From positions 3,534,001-3,598,000 of the forward strand of contig NZ_CP097320.1 of assembly GCF_023515995.1 (NCBI RefSeq): a stretch of 64,000 nt of DNA, read 5' to 3'. Source of the DNA: Candidatus Mycobacterium methanotrophicum (GTDB taxonomy: Bacteria; Actinomycetota; Actinomycetes; Mycobacteriales; Mycobacteriaceae). Positions 29,618-38,671 of the stretch are shown here, one piece after another (the stretch's first letter is position 1; each line of letters begins with the position of its first letter). Position numbers and translations under genes: made by a program. The notes beneath the pieces were generated by a model, which did no database searches, was not told where the DNA came from, and saw nothing but the letters and a program-made list of their open reading frames with translations.

Positions 29618-32600
29618 CGGTCAATCCGTCGGTCATCACCGCGCCGATGCCGAGCTTTTCCTTGATCTTCTTCTCGATCTCGTTGGCCACGTCGGCGTTC
29701 TCCATCAGGAAGTTGCGGGCGTTCTCTTTGCCCTGACCCAGCTGCTCGCCGTCGTAGGTGAACCAGGACCCGGACTTGCGGATGAAGCCCTGGTCCACGC
29801 CCATGTCGATCAGCGAGCCTTCCCGGCTGATGCCCTTGCCGTAGAGGATGTCGAACTCGGCCTGTTTGAAGGGGGGCGCGCAGTTGTGCACGACGACGCC
29901 TTCCGCGACGAGGTTGTGCAGTTCCTCGACCTCGAGGTCGAACGTCCGTACCCGCCGCACTGGCAGCACTTCGCGGATCACTGAGTACCGGAGTTCTTCC
30001 GCCAGCACATCATGCAGAAACTTGTCATCCAAGGCATCCGCGAGCACCTGCACACGATCCCTACGGAGACGCCTGGCGCCTAAGACCTGCTTCATTCCGC
30101 CACGAGGGTTCCCGGCGCCTGCGCCGATCATTGCTGCGGCCTCCAGCGCGGTGACGCCACGCTCGTCAAGGTAATTCAGCACGGCACCGGCCATCTCAGC
30201 GGACAGATATGTCGCCTGCGATCCACCCCGCCGGCCCTGCATAGCCTCGGGAATCGCCCGAATAAGGGCGCTACCACACGGACCCCACATAGGAACTGCC
30301 TCCGCGAATGCCGTGACGTTCTCCATACCGGAAACCCGGACCTCGAACACTTGGCGCTTGCTCTGGACCCGCCGACCGTTGACGATACTCGGCCGATTCT
30401 GAGTCGGATCGTAATCTCGAACGCTGCTCACGATACCGAATCGCAGTAGCAGCCAATGGATCTGGTGTGCGAGCTGTTCAGAGGTGGTCGTGTAACCGAC
30501 CCGAAGCGCTCCGGTCTGTTCCCGGCTCACCCAGCCGTCACTCTCGAGCAGGCCGAAGAGCAGATTGCCGGCAATATCGGCCGCGATATCCGGCTCGAAA
30601 AACCAGTTCGGAATCGTCTTCTCCCATGCGAGCTTGCCATAGATACCGGCCTGCCGACAAAGGTCTAGAACACCGTTGCGCTCGCCGGGTCGATGAGCTA
30701 TCGCAATTGATATACGCCCCTGCGGATGGGCCGCACACCCGAGCGTCGCAGCGATTCGCGTCACGTCATCAATAAGTGGCTGCTGAACGTTGACGAAGTT
30801 GACCGGAGTCTTACCCCCTACATAGCCATCCCCGATCAGATAGCCAAGCAGCCGCGCATGATCCGCCGAAATCGGCGCCCTGTCACCGAATCCATCGAAG
30901 CGTCGCGGTTGCGCCACCCGGTCTCCCTTGCGGAGTTCCCCGGCCTGACGCCAGCCGTACTCCGTCAGCACCCTGTGATCGGGTGTCGCCCACACGGTTG
31001 CGCCACCGGCGATCCGCAACCCGATCACGTCCTGCATTCCCTGGTCGAACCAGGACACCACAGGCCGCGCGTGCAGCGTTCCGTCCTTGGCTGCAGCCAC
31101 GACATGAATAAGCTTGTGCCCATCGACAACATCCTCAATGCGATGCGTCGTGCCGGTAACCGGATCGAATACCCGAGTGCCCTCTGCGAGGCATTTATTC
31201 TTGACAACCTTGCAGCGGGTGCGGTTGCCGACTGCGTCGGTGCCGTCCTTGAGCGTCTCAATCCGCCTGACATCTAAGCGAACCGAGGCGTAGAACTTCA
31301 ACGCCTTTCCGCCCGTTGTCGTTTCAGGTGAGTTATGCACCATCACCCCGTCAGCGAAATAGTTGTGTGAACCCTCGACTTCGATGTCGAAGCGGTCCAT
31401 CTTCTGATAGTTCGTCTTCGACTCGATCTCGGTGACACGCGCCGGCATCAGCTGCATCGTCGATGCCACAAACTGCGGTTCCACGTTGAACTGACCACGG
31501 AAGCGTGGAAGCAGCTTGTACGCCATGGACGGATGTATGTACGGCGCGATGAGTTCTTGGAATTCGGCGGTGGCTTGTGTGGAGAAGACCATTACCGATT
31601 TACCGGCCATACCAGCCTTCCGCAGCCGCACGTCCAAGCCATGGGTGTCGCGTAGATAGTCGCGAAGACGCACCTGTGACCCCTCGCTCATTGCCTCAAC
31701 ACAGATCTCGATTCGCCCGCTACCACCTTGAGTGCGCTGCTGTAAGCCCTTCGACCGGAGGCTGAACGAACCGTCGTCCATGTACCAAATGGCTAGCGCC
31801 AACGGGGTTAGCGCCTTGAGATACTCCGCAGAGAAGAACTTCCTACCATCGCCCAAATACACTGCGCTCATTAGCTCATGAAGCTCGGAGAGCGGAGTGA
31901 AGTCTGCGAACACGGCCCCTTTACCGTTACTAGTGCGGCAGTGCGGGATGTTCGCGAACAGGGAGACCTTCCAATCGAGATACTCCGACTGTTTTGCCCC
32001 GTGTCCCATACGGAGCCGCGCGGATTCCGAATCTTGTCGCACGGGTGGAGATAGGCATCCGTCACCCATCAACGTACCCAGCACAGCTTCCCATTGCTGA
32101 TCACTAAGCATGCTCGGTTGTGCCAGCATCACGCGGTCACCAACGGCGATGTCTTCAGCTTCGCGCCAGCCGCCGGGGGTTCGGATGAGATGATTCCGAG
32201 TCATGGCCAAGCTGGCGTGACCGCGTCCAGTCCCGCCCCCGGGCCGATCAACCTTGAAGTGCAGGAACTCTTCTGCTTTTCCATTGTTGAACCAGTTGGT
32301 CACTTTGCGCGGCACGATCTGACCGGATTCGAAGTCGTAGGACAAGACCTCGACGTCCATCTTCTGGTTCACGATCTTGCCAAGCTTCTCAGTCGATCCA
32401 TCCGCGAGCGTGACGTTGGTGTACCAGGATCCGCAGCCGAACATGACTCCGATTTTTTCCCGCAGCTGGTTGATGAAGATCGCTGTGGTACCCGAATTAC
32501 TCAGCGCACCAGTTATTTTCCGCAGCGCCTGGCTCATCAGCCGGGCCTGTAGCCCGACGTGACTGTCGCCCATCTCACCTTCGATTTCCGCCCGCGGCAC

Positions 32601-33050
32601 CAGTGCGGCCACAGAGTCGACGACCAGAATGTCCAGCGCCCCGGAGCGGATCAGCATGTCGGCGATCTCCAGTGCCTGCTCGCCGGTATCGGGCTGGCTG
32701 ACTAGCAGTGAATCGGTGTCGACGCCTAGCTTCTTGGCGTAGTCGGGGTCCAGTGCGTGCTCGGCGTCGATGAACGCCGCGATACCGCCGGCGGCTTGGG
32801 CGTTGGCCACCGCGTGCAGGGCGACGGTGGTCTTACCCGAGGACTCCGGGCCGTAGATCTCCACGATCCGGCCGCGCGGCAGGCCGCCGATGCCCAGGGC
32901 GACGTCCAGTGCGATCGACCCGGTCGGGATGATCGAGATCGGCTGGCGCACCTCGTCGCCGAGGCGCATCACCGCACCTTTGCCGTGGCTCTTCTCAATT
33001 TGGGCCATCGCCAGTTCGAGGGCCTTCTCGCGGTCAGGGGCTTGCGCCAT
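29583..33050 (-). CDS. recA: RecA precursor containing two inteins
   Basis: An 1155-residue precursor. The exteins give a 350-residue RecA: N-extein 1-205 with Walker [10 protein letters not shown] and ending IGVMFG, a middle extein of 46 residues (SPETTTGG ... CKVVKNK), and a C-extein of 99 residues starting CAPPFKQ. Intein 1 occupies 206-573 and intein 2 occupies 620-1056; both insert at known mycobacterial RecA sites. ATG 33050 is the conserved [11 protein letters not shown] start; the frame continues 85 codons upstream without homology. Expression is SOS-linked: a PafBC-type promoter and a LexA box lie upstream. Two splicing reactions are needed to produce active RecA. Confidence 0.97.
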   Translation of the reverse strand: MAQAPDREKALELAMAQIEKSHGKGAVMRLGDEVRQPISIIPTGSIALDVALGIGGLPRGRIVEIYGPESSGKTTVALHAVANAQAAGGIAAFIDAEHALDPDYAKKLGVDTDSLLVSQPDTGEQALEIADMLIRSGALDILVVDSVAALVPRAEIEGEMGDSHVGLQARLMSQALRKITGALSNSGTTAIFINQLREKIGVMFGCGSWYTNVTLADGSTEKLGKIVNQKMDVEVLSYDFESGQIVPRKVTNWFNNGKAEEFLHFKVDRPGGGTGRGHASLAMTRNHLIRTPGGWREAEDIAVGDRVMLAQPSMLSDQQWEAVLGTLMGDGCLSPPVRQDSESARLRMGHGAKQSEYLDWKVSLFANIPHCRTSNGKGAVFADFTPLSELHELMSAVYLGDGRKFFSAEYLKALTPLALAIWYMDDGSFSLRSKGLQQRTQGGSGRIEICVEAMSEGSQVRLRDYLRDTHGLDVRLRKAGMAGKSVMVFSTQATAEFQELIAPYIHPSMAYKLLPRFRGQFNVEPQFVASTMQLMPARVTEIESKTNYQKMDRFDIEVEGSHNYFADGVMVHNSPETTTGGKALKFYASVRLDVRRIETLKDGTDAVGNRTRCKVVKNKCLAEGTRVFDPVTGTTHRIEDVVDGHKLIHVVAAAKDGTLHARPVVSWFDQGMQDVIGLRIAGGATVWATPDHRVLTEYGWRQAGELRKGDRVAQPRRFDGFGDRAPISADHARLLGYLIGDGYVGGKTPVNFVNVQQPLIDDVTRIAATLGCAAHPQGRISIAIAHRPGERNGVLDLCRQAGIYGKLAWEKTIPNWFFEPDIAADIAGNLLFGLLESDGWVSREQTGALRVGYTTTSEQLAHQIHWLLLRFGIVSSVRDYDPTQNRPSIVNGRRVQSKRQVFEVRVSGMENVTAFAEAVPMWGPCGSALIRAIPEAMQGRRGGSQATYLSAEMAGAVLNYLDERGVTALEAAAMIGAGAGNPRGGMKQVLGARRLRRDRVQVLADALDDKFLHDVLAEELRYSVIREVLPVRRVRTFDLEVEELHNLVAEGVVVHNCAPPFKQAEFDILYGKGISREGSLIDMGVDQGFIRKSGSWFTYDGEQLGQGKENARNFLMENADVANEIEKKIKEKLGIGAVMTDGLTDGDALPAPVDF
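29883..31193 (-). mobile_element. Intein 2 in RecA (M. tuberculosis-type site, after residue 251)
   Basis: 437 residues beginning [20 protein letters not shown] and ending [10 protein letters not shown], followed by extein Cys (CAPPFK). Very close to the 440-residue M. tuberculosis RecA intein. Block B is [18 protein letters not shown] motifs are [13 protein letters not shown] and [13 protein letters not shown]. Compared with the M. tuberculosis sequence I recall, a few residues after the first motif ([10 protein letters not shown] junction) are missing. C-terminal block [15 protein letters not shown] is intact. Confidence 0.93.
31332..32435 (-). mobile_element. Intein 1 in RecA (M. leprae-type site, after residue 205)
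   Basis: 368 residues beginning [19 protein letters not shown] and ending FADGVMVHN, followed by extein Ser (SPETTT). Block A Cys1, block [19 protein letters not shown] homing-endonuclease motifs [11 protein letters not shown] and [10 protein letters not shown], block [13 protein letters not shown] and the C-terminal His-Asn are all present, so splicing looks intact and both endonuclease motifs retain their acidic residue. Closely resembles the M. leprae RecA intein (365 residues) at the same insertion site. Confidence 0.93.
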
Positions 33051-33108
33051 GGTGCTACCTCTCGGTGTATCGGTGTTCTCCTCGACCGGTATCGGTCTGT
33101 TGGCCGTG

Positions 33109-33131
33109 ACGCTAGAGGCAGGGTCTGACAA
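33109..33131 (-). promoter_or_regulatory. LexA-independent (PafBC-type) recA promoter
   Basis: On the reverse strand TTGTCAG (33131-33125) precedes TAGCGT (33114-33109) after 10 nt, matching the RecA-NDp/PafBC element (TTGTCRGT-N8-TANNNT) of mycobacterial DNA-damage genes. It sits about 60 bp upstream of the recA start. Confidence 0.75.
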
Positions 33132-33175
33132 GTTGCCTGACCAGCACCTCACCGTCGAAACACCGACCACCGTAG

Positions 33176-33191
33176 GCGAACGTGTGTTCGA
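33176..33191. promoter_or_regulatory. LexA (SOS) box of recA
   Basis: GCGAACGTGTGTTCGA, one mismatch from TCGAAC-N4-GTTCGA, 126 bp upstream of the recA start and upstream of the PafBC-type promoter, the same order as in M. tuberculosis. Confidence 0.8.
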
Positions 33192-33329
33192 TGACAAGAA
33201 GGCGCGCCGTAGTACCGTCAAGAAGCAGGGTGACGCGCGGCCGGTTCGCGACTCTCGATCAGCCGACAGCCCCATTGACGCTGTCTGCCACGCCAGCGCA
33301 AGCACGCACCAGGGTCGTTGGGAGGATGC

Positions 33330-33419
33330 ATGACCGCCACGATTGCCGCCAGCAAGACGTCGGCAGCAGACCTGTCCGTCTACTTACCCGACACCGAGAA
33401 AGCGCCGTCGAAAGGTTAG
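33330..33419 (+). CDS. Possible 29-residue peptide upstream of copy-3 transporter
   Basis: ATG 33330 has a good ribosome site (GGGAGGA at 33320-33326) and reads 29 codons to [17 protein letters not shown] near the start, [13 protein letters not shown] at the end. No homologue is recognised. It could be a small gene or a relic. Confidence 0.25.
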   Translation: MTATIAASKTSAADLSVYLPDTEKAPSKG

Positions 33420-33482
33420 CCGCACCGGGACCAGTAGCGTGTTTATCAAACAGATTGCCGAGAATCGACGAGGAGGCGACGG

Positions 33483-34397
33483 ATGACGAAAGAAAATATC
33501 GCCGTAGTGCTTGCGTTGAGCGCCGCGCTGTTATCGGCGCTCGGATCGGTCATCCGTCAACGTTCCGCGCACGAGATCGTCGATCGACCGGTCGGCGCGT
33601 GGGAGTTGTTCCGCCTGTCATTGCGGGACACCCGCTGGTGGCTCGGCGGTGCGGCCGCCGTGACCAACCGCGCTCTGCAGATAGCGGCGCTGGGCCTGGG
33701 GTCGGTGATGTTGGTGACCGCGCTGCAGGTGACGAAGCTGCTCTTCGCCTTACCGATCAACGCGCGGATTACGCATCGCCGGGTGACCGCTCGGGAATGG
33801 TTCTGGGCCGCGTCGCTGGCCGTCGCGGTGGCGGTCATCATCGTGGTCGGCCATCCGACGTCGGACCAGCAGCGCGCCCCGCTGGAAGCGTGGGTGGTGG
33901 CGGCCCTGGTCATGGGCCCGGCATTGGTGTTGTGCGTGCTGGGCGCCCGAATCTGGTCTGGTGCCGTCGCCGCGATTCTGCTGGCGGTGGTGGCGGGTTC
34001 GTCGTCGGGGTTGTTCGCGGTGCTGGCCAAGGGTGCTGTCGATGCGGCCCGCGGTGGCTTTGGGGCGCTGCTGCGTGCACCCGAGCTGTATGCCTTGTTC
34101 GGTGTCGCGCTGGCCAGCATGGTGTTCCAACAGGCATCTTTTCGCGCCGGCGCGCTGACGGCCTCGCTGCCGACCATGACGTTGTCCAAACCGGTGGTGG
34201 GATGGATCTTGGCCCTCACCGTGCTCTCCGAGCACCTGCACGTCGAGAGCGCCGACATTGTCGTCCTGGTGGCGGCGCTGGCCGTGATGATCGTGTCGAC
34301 GGTGGCGCTGAGCAGGGGAGAAGCCGCCGGGATGGCGGCGCTCGGCGGGCGGCGGTCGAAAGTCGCCGCGCAATCGCCGGCGCCGTCGGAACGCTGA
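33483..34397 (+). CDS. DMT-superfamily membrane transporter, copy 3
   Basis: A 304-residue paralogue of the Rv2729c-like transporters, with VIRQRSAHEIVDRPVG, AALGLGSVMLVTALQVTKLLFALPINAR and PTMTLSKPVVGWILALTVL. A strong AGGAGG precedes ATG 33483. The protein ends PSER and its stop is formed by the IS insertion (CGC-TGA); without the IS the stop would be TAG, as in copy 1. Sequence just past the stop is homologous to that after copy 1, showing a duplicated operon segment in inverted orientation. Confidence 0.85.
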   Translation: MTKENIAVVLALSAALLSALGSVIRQRSAHEIVDRPVGAWELFRLSLRDTRWWLGGAAAVTNRALQIAALGLGSVMLVTALQVTKLLFALPINARITHRRVTAREWFWAASLAVAVAVIIVVGHPTSDQQRAPLEAWVVAALVMGPALVLCVLGARIWSGAVAAILLAVVAGSSSGLFAVLAKGAVDAARGGFGALLRAPELYALFGVALASMVFQQASFRAGALTASLPTMTLSKPVVGWILALTVLSEHLHVESADIVVLVAALAVMIVSTVALSRGEAAGMAALGGRRSKVAAQSPAPSER

Positions 34398-35339
34398 GGT
34401 TTTCTCAGTAGTGTCCCCTTTGCAGGGTTGATAGTACGACCGCGGCTGCGACGATCTGGCCGATTCTGTTCGGGCACAGGCGGATTCGGCGAAGGCATCG
34501 CCAGCGCCCCTTTGAGTTCGGCGTTGGCGCGTTCTCCGATAGCCCGTGTCGCGGTCAGGAGCGTGTTGTAGCTGCGGTTCGCGACGTCGAGGTCACGGCC
34601 CTTGACCGGGGTGTGCACCCCGATCCCGGAACCTTCGTATCCCTTGTCCGCCAACGTCGGTAATCCCTCGCCGGCCGCTTTGTACAGCACGCCCAGGCAG
34701 TGCATGCGAGCGGCAGTGATGTCGTGTGTGCTGCCCGGCTCGACCTCGCTGGACCACACCGGGAACCCGCCCGGGTCGGCCAGTATCTGCACGTTGCCGC
34801 CCTGAGTCTTGTGCTTGCCCGAATACCACCGGTGATGGCCGTTCTCACCACGTTCGTCGACCCGGTCGATCTCGACCAGCGTCGCGTCCAGCATCACGTG
34901 CGACCAGCCTTCCCGTTTCGCCTGGTCGAGCACGTCGTGCAGGTCAGGAGCCTGGTCGGCGATCACGTCGATCGGCTCGTGCAGATACCGGTAGGAGGTG
35001 GAGATCGGCAGCCCGGCCTCCAACGCAAGCAGCCGGATCGGGGCATCACCACGAAACCAGCGCAACACCAGCTTGGCTTGCGTGCGGACCGTTCCCGCGC
35101 GTCGCCCGACGCGGGTGCCGATCTCGCGCCGGTGCGCGTGCAGCAACGCGGTCACATACCGCAGGGTTTCCTCAGGGACTTCGCAGATGGCAGAGTAGGT
35201 AAACACGTGGGGTCCTCTTGCGGCAGGACGGCTTTCTTCGTCGAAACCGATCCTGAAGCAGGGACCCCACGTCCTGCTCTCACGACGCGCCGGAAACTCC
35301 AGTCACAGCAACCTCACACGCCCCAAGTGAGAAAACCTC
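34396..35339 (-). mobile_element. 944-bp IS5-like insertion sequence
   Basis: Terminal 12-bp perfect inverted repeats GAGGTTTTCTCA (34396-34407 and complement 35328-35339) flank a DDE transposase gene. The flanks carry a 3-bp direct repeat GCT (34393-34395 and 35340-35342). Removing the element restores the stop codon and spacer of the transporter operon as in copy 1. Confidence 0.88.
34405..35206 (-). pseudogene. DDE transposase, frameshifted near the C-terminus
   Basis: From ATG 35206: a helix-turn-helix N-terminus (ICEVPEETLRYVTALLHAHRR, LRWFRGDAPIRLLALEAGLP) and an IS5/DDE_Tnp_4-like domain (MLDATLVEIDR, GKHKTQGGNVQILADPGG, PGSTHDITAARMH, LADKGYEGSGIG). At the GGGG following AELK the frame runs on into the next gene; dropping one G gives the expected end RWRCLRRIRLCPNRIGQIV and a TGA within the terminal repeat. 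So either a one-base insertion or a +1 shift. Confidence 0.8.
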
Positions 35340-35353
35340 GCTAGGTCGATGGC

Positions 35354-35545
35354 GTGTTGCGCACCATCGCGATCATTCCGTCCGCGCCGGCGAAGGTTCC
35401 CACACGGTCCCGGCCGAACACCGCGTCCGCGGCCCCGACCCCGACGACCCAGCGCGCCGCCCGACCGGCGTCGGCAAGTCGCAGCTGGCCCTCGACGTCG
35501 CAGAACGGCTCGGTGGAGAAATCGTGAACGCGTCAGCGATGTTGA
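35354..35545 (+). pseudogene. Scrambled Rv2728c-miaA junction remnant
   Basis: Three joined pieces of a second copy of the operon. Forward at 35354-35390: GTG start and [12 protein letters not shown], the N-terminus of the Rv2728c-like protein. Reverse at about 35392-35458: [19 protein letters not shown], residues 43-62 of the same protein, inverted. Forward from about 35462: [20 protein letters not shown] and IVNASAM, residues 9-39 of MiaA. No intact gene is formed. Confidence 0.8.
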
Positions 35546-35552
35546 GTGGGAT

Positions 35553-35626
35553 GGGCGATGACGGCACAGCGGGCACGGCAGAGCTTCCTGTGATGTGACT
35601 GGTGTGAGAGCTGTGATCATCGCGTG
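35553..35626 (+). repeat. Left 74-bp inverted repeat of the PEP-synthase-like cassette
   Basis: Aligns over 74 bp, with roughly ten mismatches by eye, to the reverse complement of 38672-38745. The best core is gatgtgactggtgtgaga. The pair encloses the 901-residue gene. Confidence 0.85.
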
Positions 35627-35762
35627 CTCTGCCCTGACTGTCCCGTAACCACACTGCTGCCGCGTGTGTTATCTGCAACATCGCTGTTCAATCAAAGGCT
35701 CACCTCACGACTTTGCCGAGGCCGTGACACACGTGGAATCAGGCTCGAGCCCAAAGAATTAG

Positions 35763-38468
35763 CTAGACACGGTCATCCTGTCCTCGTCGCCGAATTCGCC
35801 AGACGGTGCCCGATTGGCCATCCATCATCAGCGGTTCGCCGTCATCGATGATCCGCAGCAGCGACGGGATAGCAACTATCGTTGGAATTTGGAGTTCGCG
35901 CGCGACAACCGCCGAATGCGAAAGCGTGTTACCACGCTCTATCAACAGCCCGCGAATGGAGGGGAAGAGGGGGGCCCAGCCCGGGTCGGTACGGTTCGCG
36001 ACGAGAATGCAGCCATTCAAACCGGCGACAGCCTCAGGATTTTGTACCACGCGAGCTGGTGCCTCGACAACTCCCGGATAACATCCGATGCCCTTGAGTG
36101 TTTCGACATAGGATATATCTTTGTCGACCTGATTCTCATGCCACTGACCTGGCAGGTAAGGAGAGCCCCGGGTCTTAATCCGGTGTGGCGCATAGGATTT
36201 CTCGTATTCCGCAAATTCGCGCCGCCGCAGTGCGACGAGGTCAGTCAGATTTGTGGTGACGCTCTTACCGAGGTGATAGGCCCACAATTCTTCCACGGTC
36301 AGGTAAAAGATGTCGTCAGTCGCCGTCAACACGCCGCTCTTGGACACCCTGTCCCCCAGTGCTCTGAAGATGCTCCGGTACAGGCCGTACATGCGGGAGC
36401 GGTCGAGCCGCAGGTTTTCTCGTATCTTGACAGCGTGTCGGGCCTCCCGCACGGACTTTTCGAACGCTTTGACGCTACGGTGTGAAAGCGCGGCGCGGAC
36501 TCGATCCCGAGCTTCCTTGAATTGGTCCGTCTCGATACTGGTAGGCACGGTCGAATCGACCGCCGGTGAGTCCAGATAGTTCCGTAGTATGTCGAACAGA
36601 AACGACGCATCCTCACGGAGCGAGACGGTCTCCAGCTTCAGCTCGCCCATGCACCGGTCACCATATAACCTCACATATTCGTCCACACTCTTGACGAAGG
36701 ACGGAAAACTCGATCGCAGTTTTTCCAAGAGCGCTGGATTTGTCTCGGCGCGAATCAATTCTGCAAGTTTCGTTTCCCCGCGGGCCAGCCTCGCTAGTTC
36801 AATCAAATGGCGGGTCGGCTCGACGGACTCGATTCCGTCTATCCCGCTCAGAAGACCACTGACTAATTCTTCGGCTTCCTGGGAATCGTTCGACGTCGAT
36901 GCGACAATCCTTCGAAGCTTGCCGGAGGATTTCATCACCCGGAAGTCATTCAGAATTGGCGCGTCCCATTTTTTGAGAAGCTCGTCGTCTAAATACGAGA
37001 GATAGTCCATCAGCTCACTTATGGAGGCGCTGCTCAGGTGCTCTCGTGGAATGCTGTCGTAGACAGCATCGAACCGGGTGGTGAACTTATTGATCCTGCG
37101 ATCGGCTGTTAACATTCGTGGCGCTAGCCGGGCGTACATATACGCCAACTGCGGTGCGCGCCGTAACACATTCCATCTGGAGATGTCGGGAACTATGAAG
37201 TCAAGGGGCTCCTCGACGCCGAGCATCTTCTCGAGGTCCTCACGCGTCTGCTGGAGAGACGGCAGCATCTCGCAGCCCTCATACCAGGTGGTGAGGTTGT
37301 AGTACACGCGTCCCTTGAGCAGACCCAGGATACGGTGAAAGGAACGCTCATGCCGGCGCAGTGTGCGCGCGGGCGTGCCTAACGTCCTGAAGAAGGTGCG
37401 GTAGCCGTATTCGTGTACCCTGCAGGCGAACGAGAAGGTCAGCGGCGTCGTGACACCGTTGAAGCTTTCCTGGACATTGCTGTCATCCCATATGGTGACG
37501 GGCTCAGTTAGATCGGGCGCCGGGCGCTGGCGGATGGTTACCGGACGAGCCTGCAGGACGTGAAGTGTCTCATCGTCGAAGGCCCACTCAACGTCGACGG
37601 GATGCTTGAACACTCGAGCCAGGCGCTGACCGACCCATTCAAGCCGTAGCACTTCAGCCGTGGTCAGACAGCGCCTGCCGACGTCCTCGCCGGTCACGGC
37701 TTTCTGCAGGGTGCCGCAGCCGCGGGGCGCGCGGACGACCGCTTCTTTTTTGGCCGCAATTCGCGACGCGACCTCAGCGCTGTTTCTCACGACGAACTCG
37801 TCGGCATCGACGATCCCGCTTACTATTCCGTCGCCCAGGCCCCAGGCCGCCGAGATGAGGGTTTCGTTTTCGTCGCCATTGTTCGGGTTGGCACTGAACA
37901 GCACACCAGAGACTCGGGAATCGACCATCTGCTGGACGATGACCGCCATTTGGCGCTCGGCGATGCTGATGCGCGCCTGGCCGGCGTAGGTGGCCACTTT
38001 TTCGCTGTAGGCGGACGCCCAGCAACGAACGATGCTGTCGGCCACTTCAGCGAGGGTCCGTTGATTGAGTAACGTTTCGAGCTGACCCGCGAACGAGTGC
38101 GCCATCGTGTCTTCGCGGCGCATTGACGACCGTACGGCATAGGGTCCGGGGCCCAGTTCGTCGAGCTTTTTCGCCAATTCCTCGATCAAATAGAGGTCCA
38201 GCGAGGACTGGCGGACAGCGTCGGAGAGGCACGCCAGTGCCCCCGCAGTAGCGACACCGGAATTATTAGATTCAGAAAAGATCGCCTTAGCAAAACTTTC
38301 CGCACACTTGCTGCTTATATGCTCGGTGAATACCTGAGTCGGCAGAACACAGAAGTTCGGTACTTCAAAGCCGGCACGACTGATTTCCGCAAGCCCCCAG
38401 GCCTTGCCGCCTATACGACAGCTATCCGGTTCGCGGACAGTCTCCTCGAATGTGAGAACATTTCGCAT
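35763..38468 (-). CDS. PEP-synthase / rifampicin-phosphotransferase-like enzyme
   Basis: A 901-residue three-domain phosphotransferase. N-terminal ATP-grasp (PPDK_N) domain: IGGKAWGLAEI, YAVRSSMRREDTMAHSFAGQ, SGVLFSANPNNGDENE, DVEWAFDDETLHVLQARPV. Middle domain: SNVQESFNGVTTPLTFSFA. C-terminal swivelling His domain: ERGNTLSHSAVVARELQIPT, with the phospho-accepting His at about residue 851. Such enzymes transfer phosphate from ATP via His to pyruvate, rifamycin or another acceptor; the substrate here is unknown. An AAGGAAG ribosome site precedes ATG 38468. It is AT-richer and uses rarer codons than its neighbours, sits alone between inverted repeats, and looks acquired. Confidence 0.85.
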   Translation of the reverse strand: MRNVLTFEETVREPDSCRIGGKAWGLAEISRAGFEVPNFCVLPTQVFTEHISSKCAESFAKAIFSESNNSGVATAGALACLSDAVRQSSLDLYLIEELAKKLDELGPGPYAVRSSMRREDTMAHSFAGQLETLLNQRTLAEVADSIVRCWASAYSEKVATYAGQARISIAERQMAVIVQQMVDSRVSGVLFSANPNNGDENETLISAAWGLGDGIVSGIVDADEFVVRNSAEVASRIAAKKEAVVRAPRGCGTLQKAVTGEDVGRRCLTTAEVLRLEWVGQRLARVFKHPVDVEWAFDDETLHVLQARPVTIRQRPAPDLTEPVTIWDDSNVQESFNGVTTPLTFSFACRVHEYGYRTFFRTLGTPARTLRRHERSFHRILGLLKGRVYYNLTTWYEGCEMLPSLQQTREDLEKMLGVEEPLDFIVPDISRWNVLRRAPQLAYMYARLAPRMLTADRRINKFTTRFDAVYDSIPREHLSSASISELMDYLSYLDDELLKKWDAPILNDFRVMKSSGKLRRIVASTSNDSQEAEELVSGLLSGIDGIESVEPTRHLIELARLARGETKLAELIRAETNPALLEKLRSSFPSFVKSVDEYVRLYGDRCMGELKLETVSLREDASFLFDILRNYLDSPAVDSTVPTSIETDQFKEARDRVRAALSHRSVKAFEKSVREARHAVKIRENLRLDRSRMYGLYRSIFRALGDRVSKSGVLTATDDIFYLTVEELWAYHLGKSVTTNLTDLVALRRREFAEYEKSYAPHRIKTRGSPYLPGQWHENQVDKDISYVETLKGIGCYPGVVEAPARVVQNPEAVAGLNGCILVANRTDPGWAPLFPSIRGLLIERGNTLSHSAVVARELQIPTIVAIPSLLRIIDDGEPLMMDGQSGTVWRIRRRGQDDRV

Positions 38469-38671
38469 GCCTGCTTCCTTGTCGAGTTGAGCGTTGCGAA
38501 CGAGCGCTTTAACGCGGTTTCAAATGTCGCTATAGACGTCCGGTTATAGAGCCCGCATCAGCTCATAACCCTCAAAGTCTCGGCAAAGTCGGAGAGTAGT
38601 GAGTTTGACCTGGGCTGATGTGATGGTGTGACACGCAGGACTGGTGTGGTTGCAGAGCGGGCGCGGCTGGT

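Noticed and set aside
33051..33305. 85-codon upstream extension of the recA frame
   Set aside because: It runs through the LexA box and PafBC-type promoter, has no RecA homology, and ATG 33050 gives the conserved start with a ribosome site.
33557..34404. Continuation of the transposase frame for 280 codons across the copy-3 transporter
   Set aside because: It is antisense to a well-conserved membrane protein; the true transposase end is in the neighbouring frame inside the IS.
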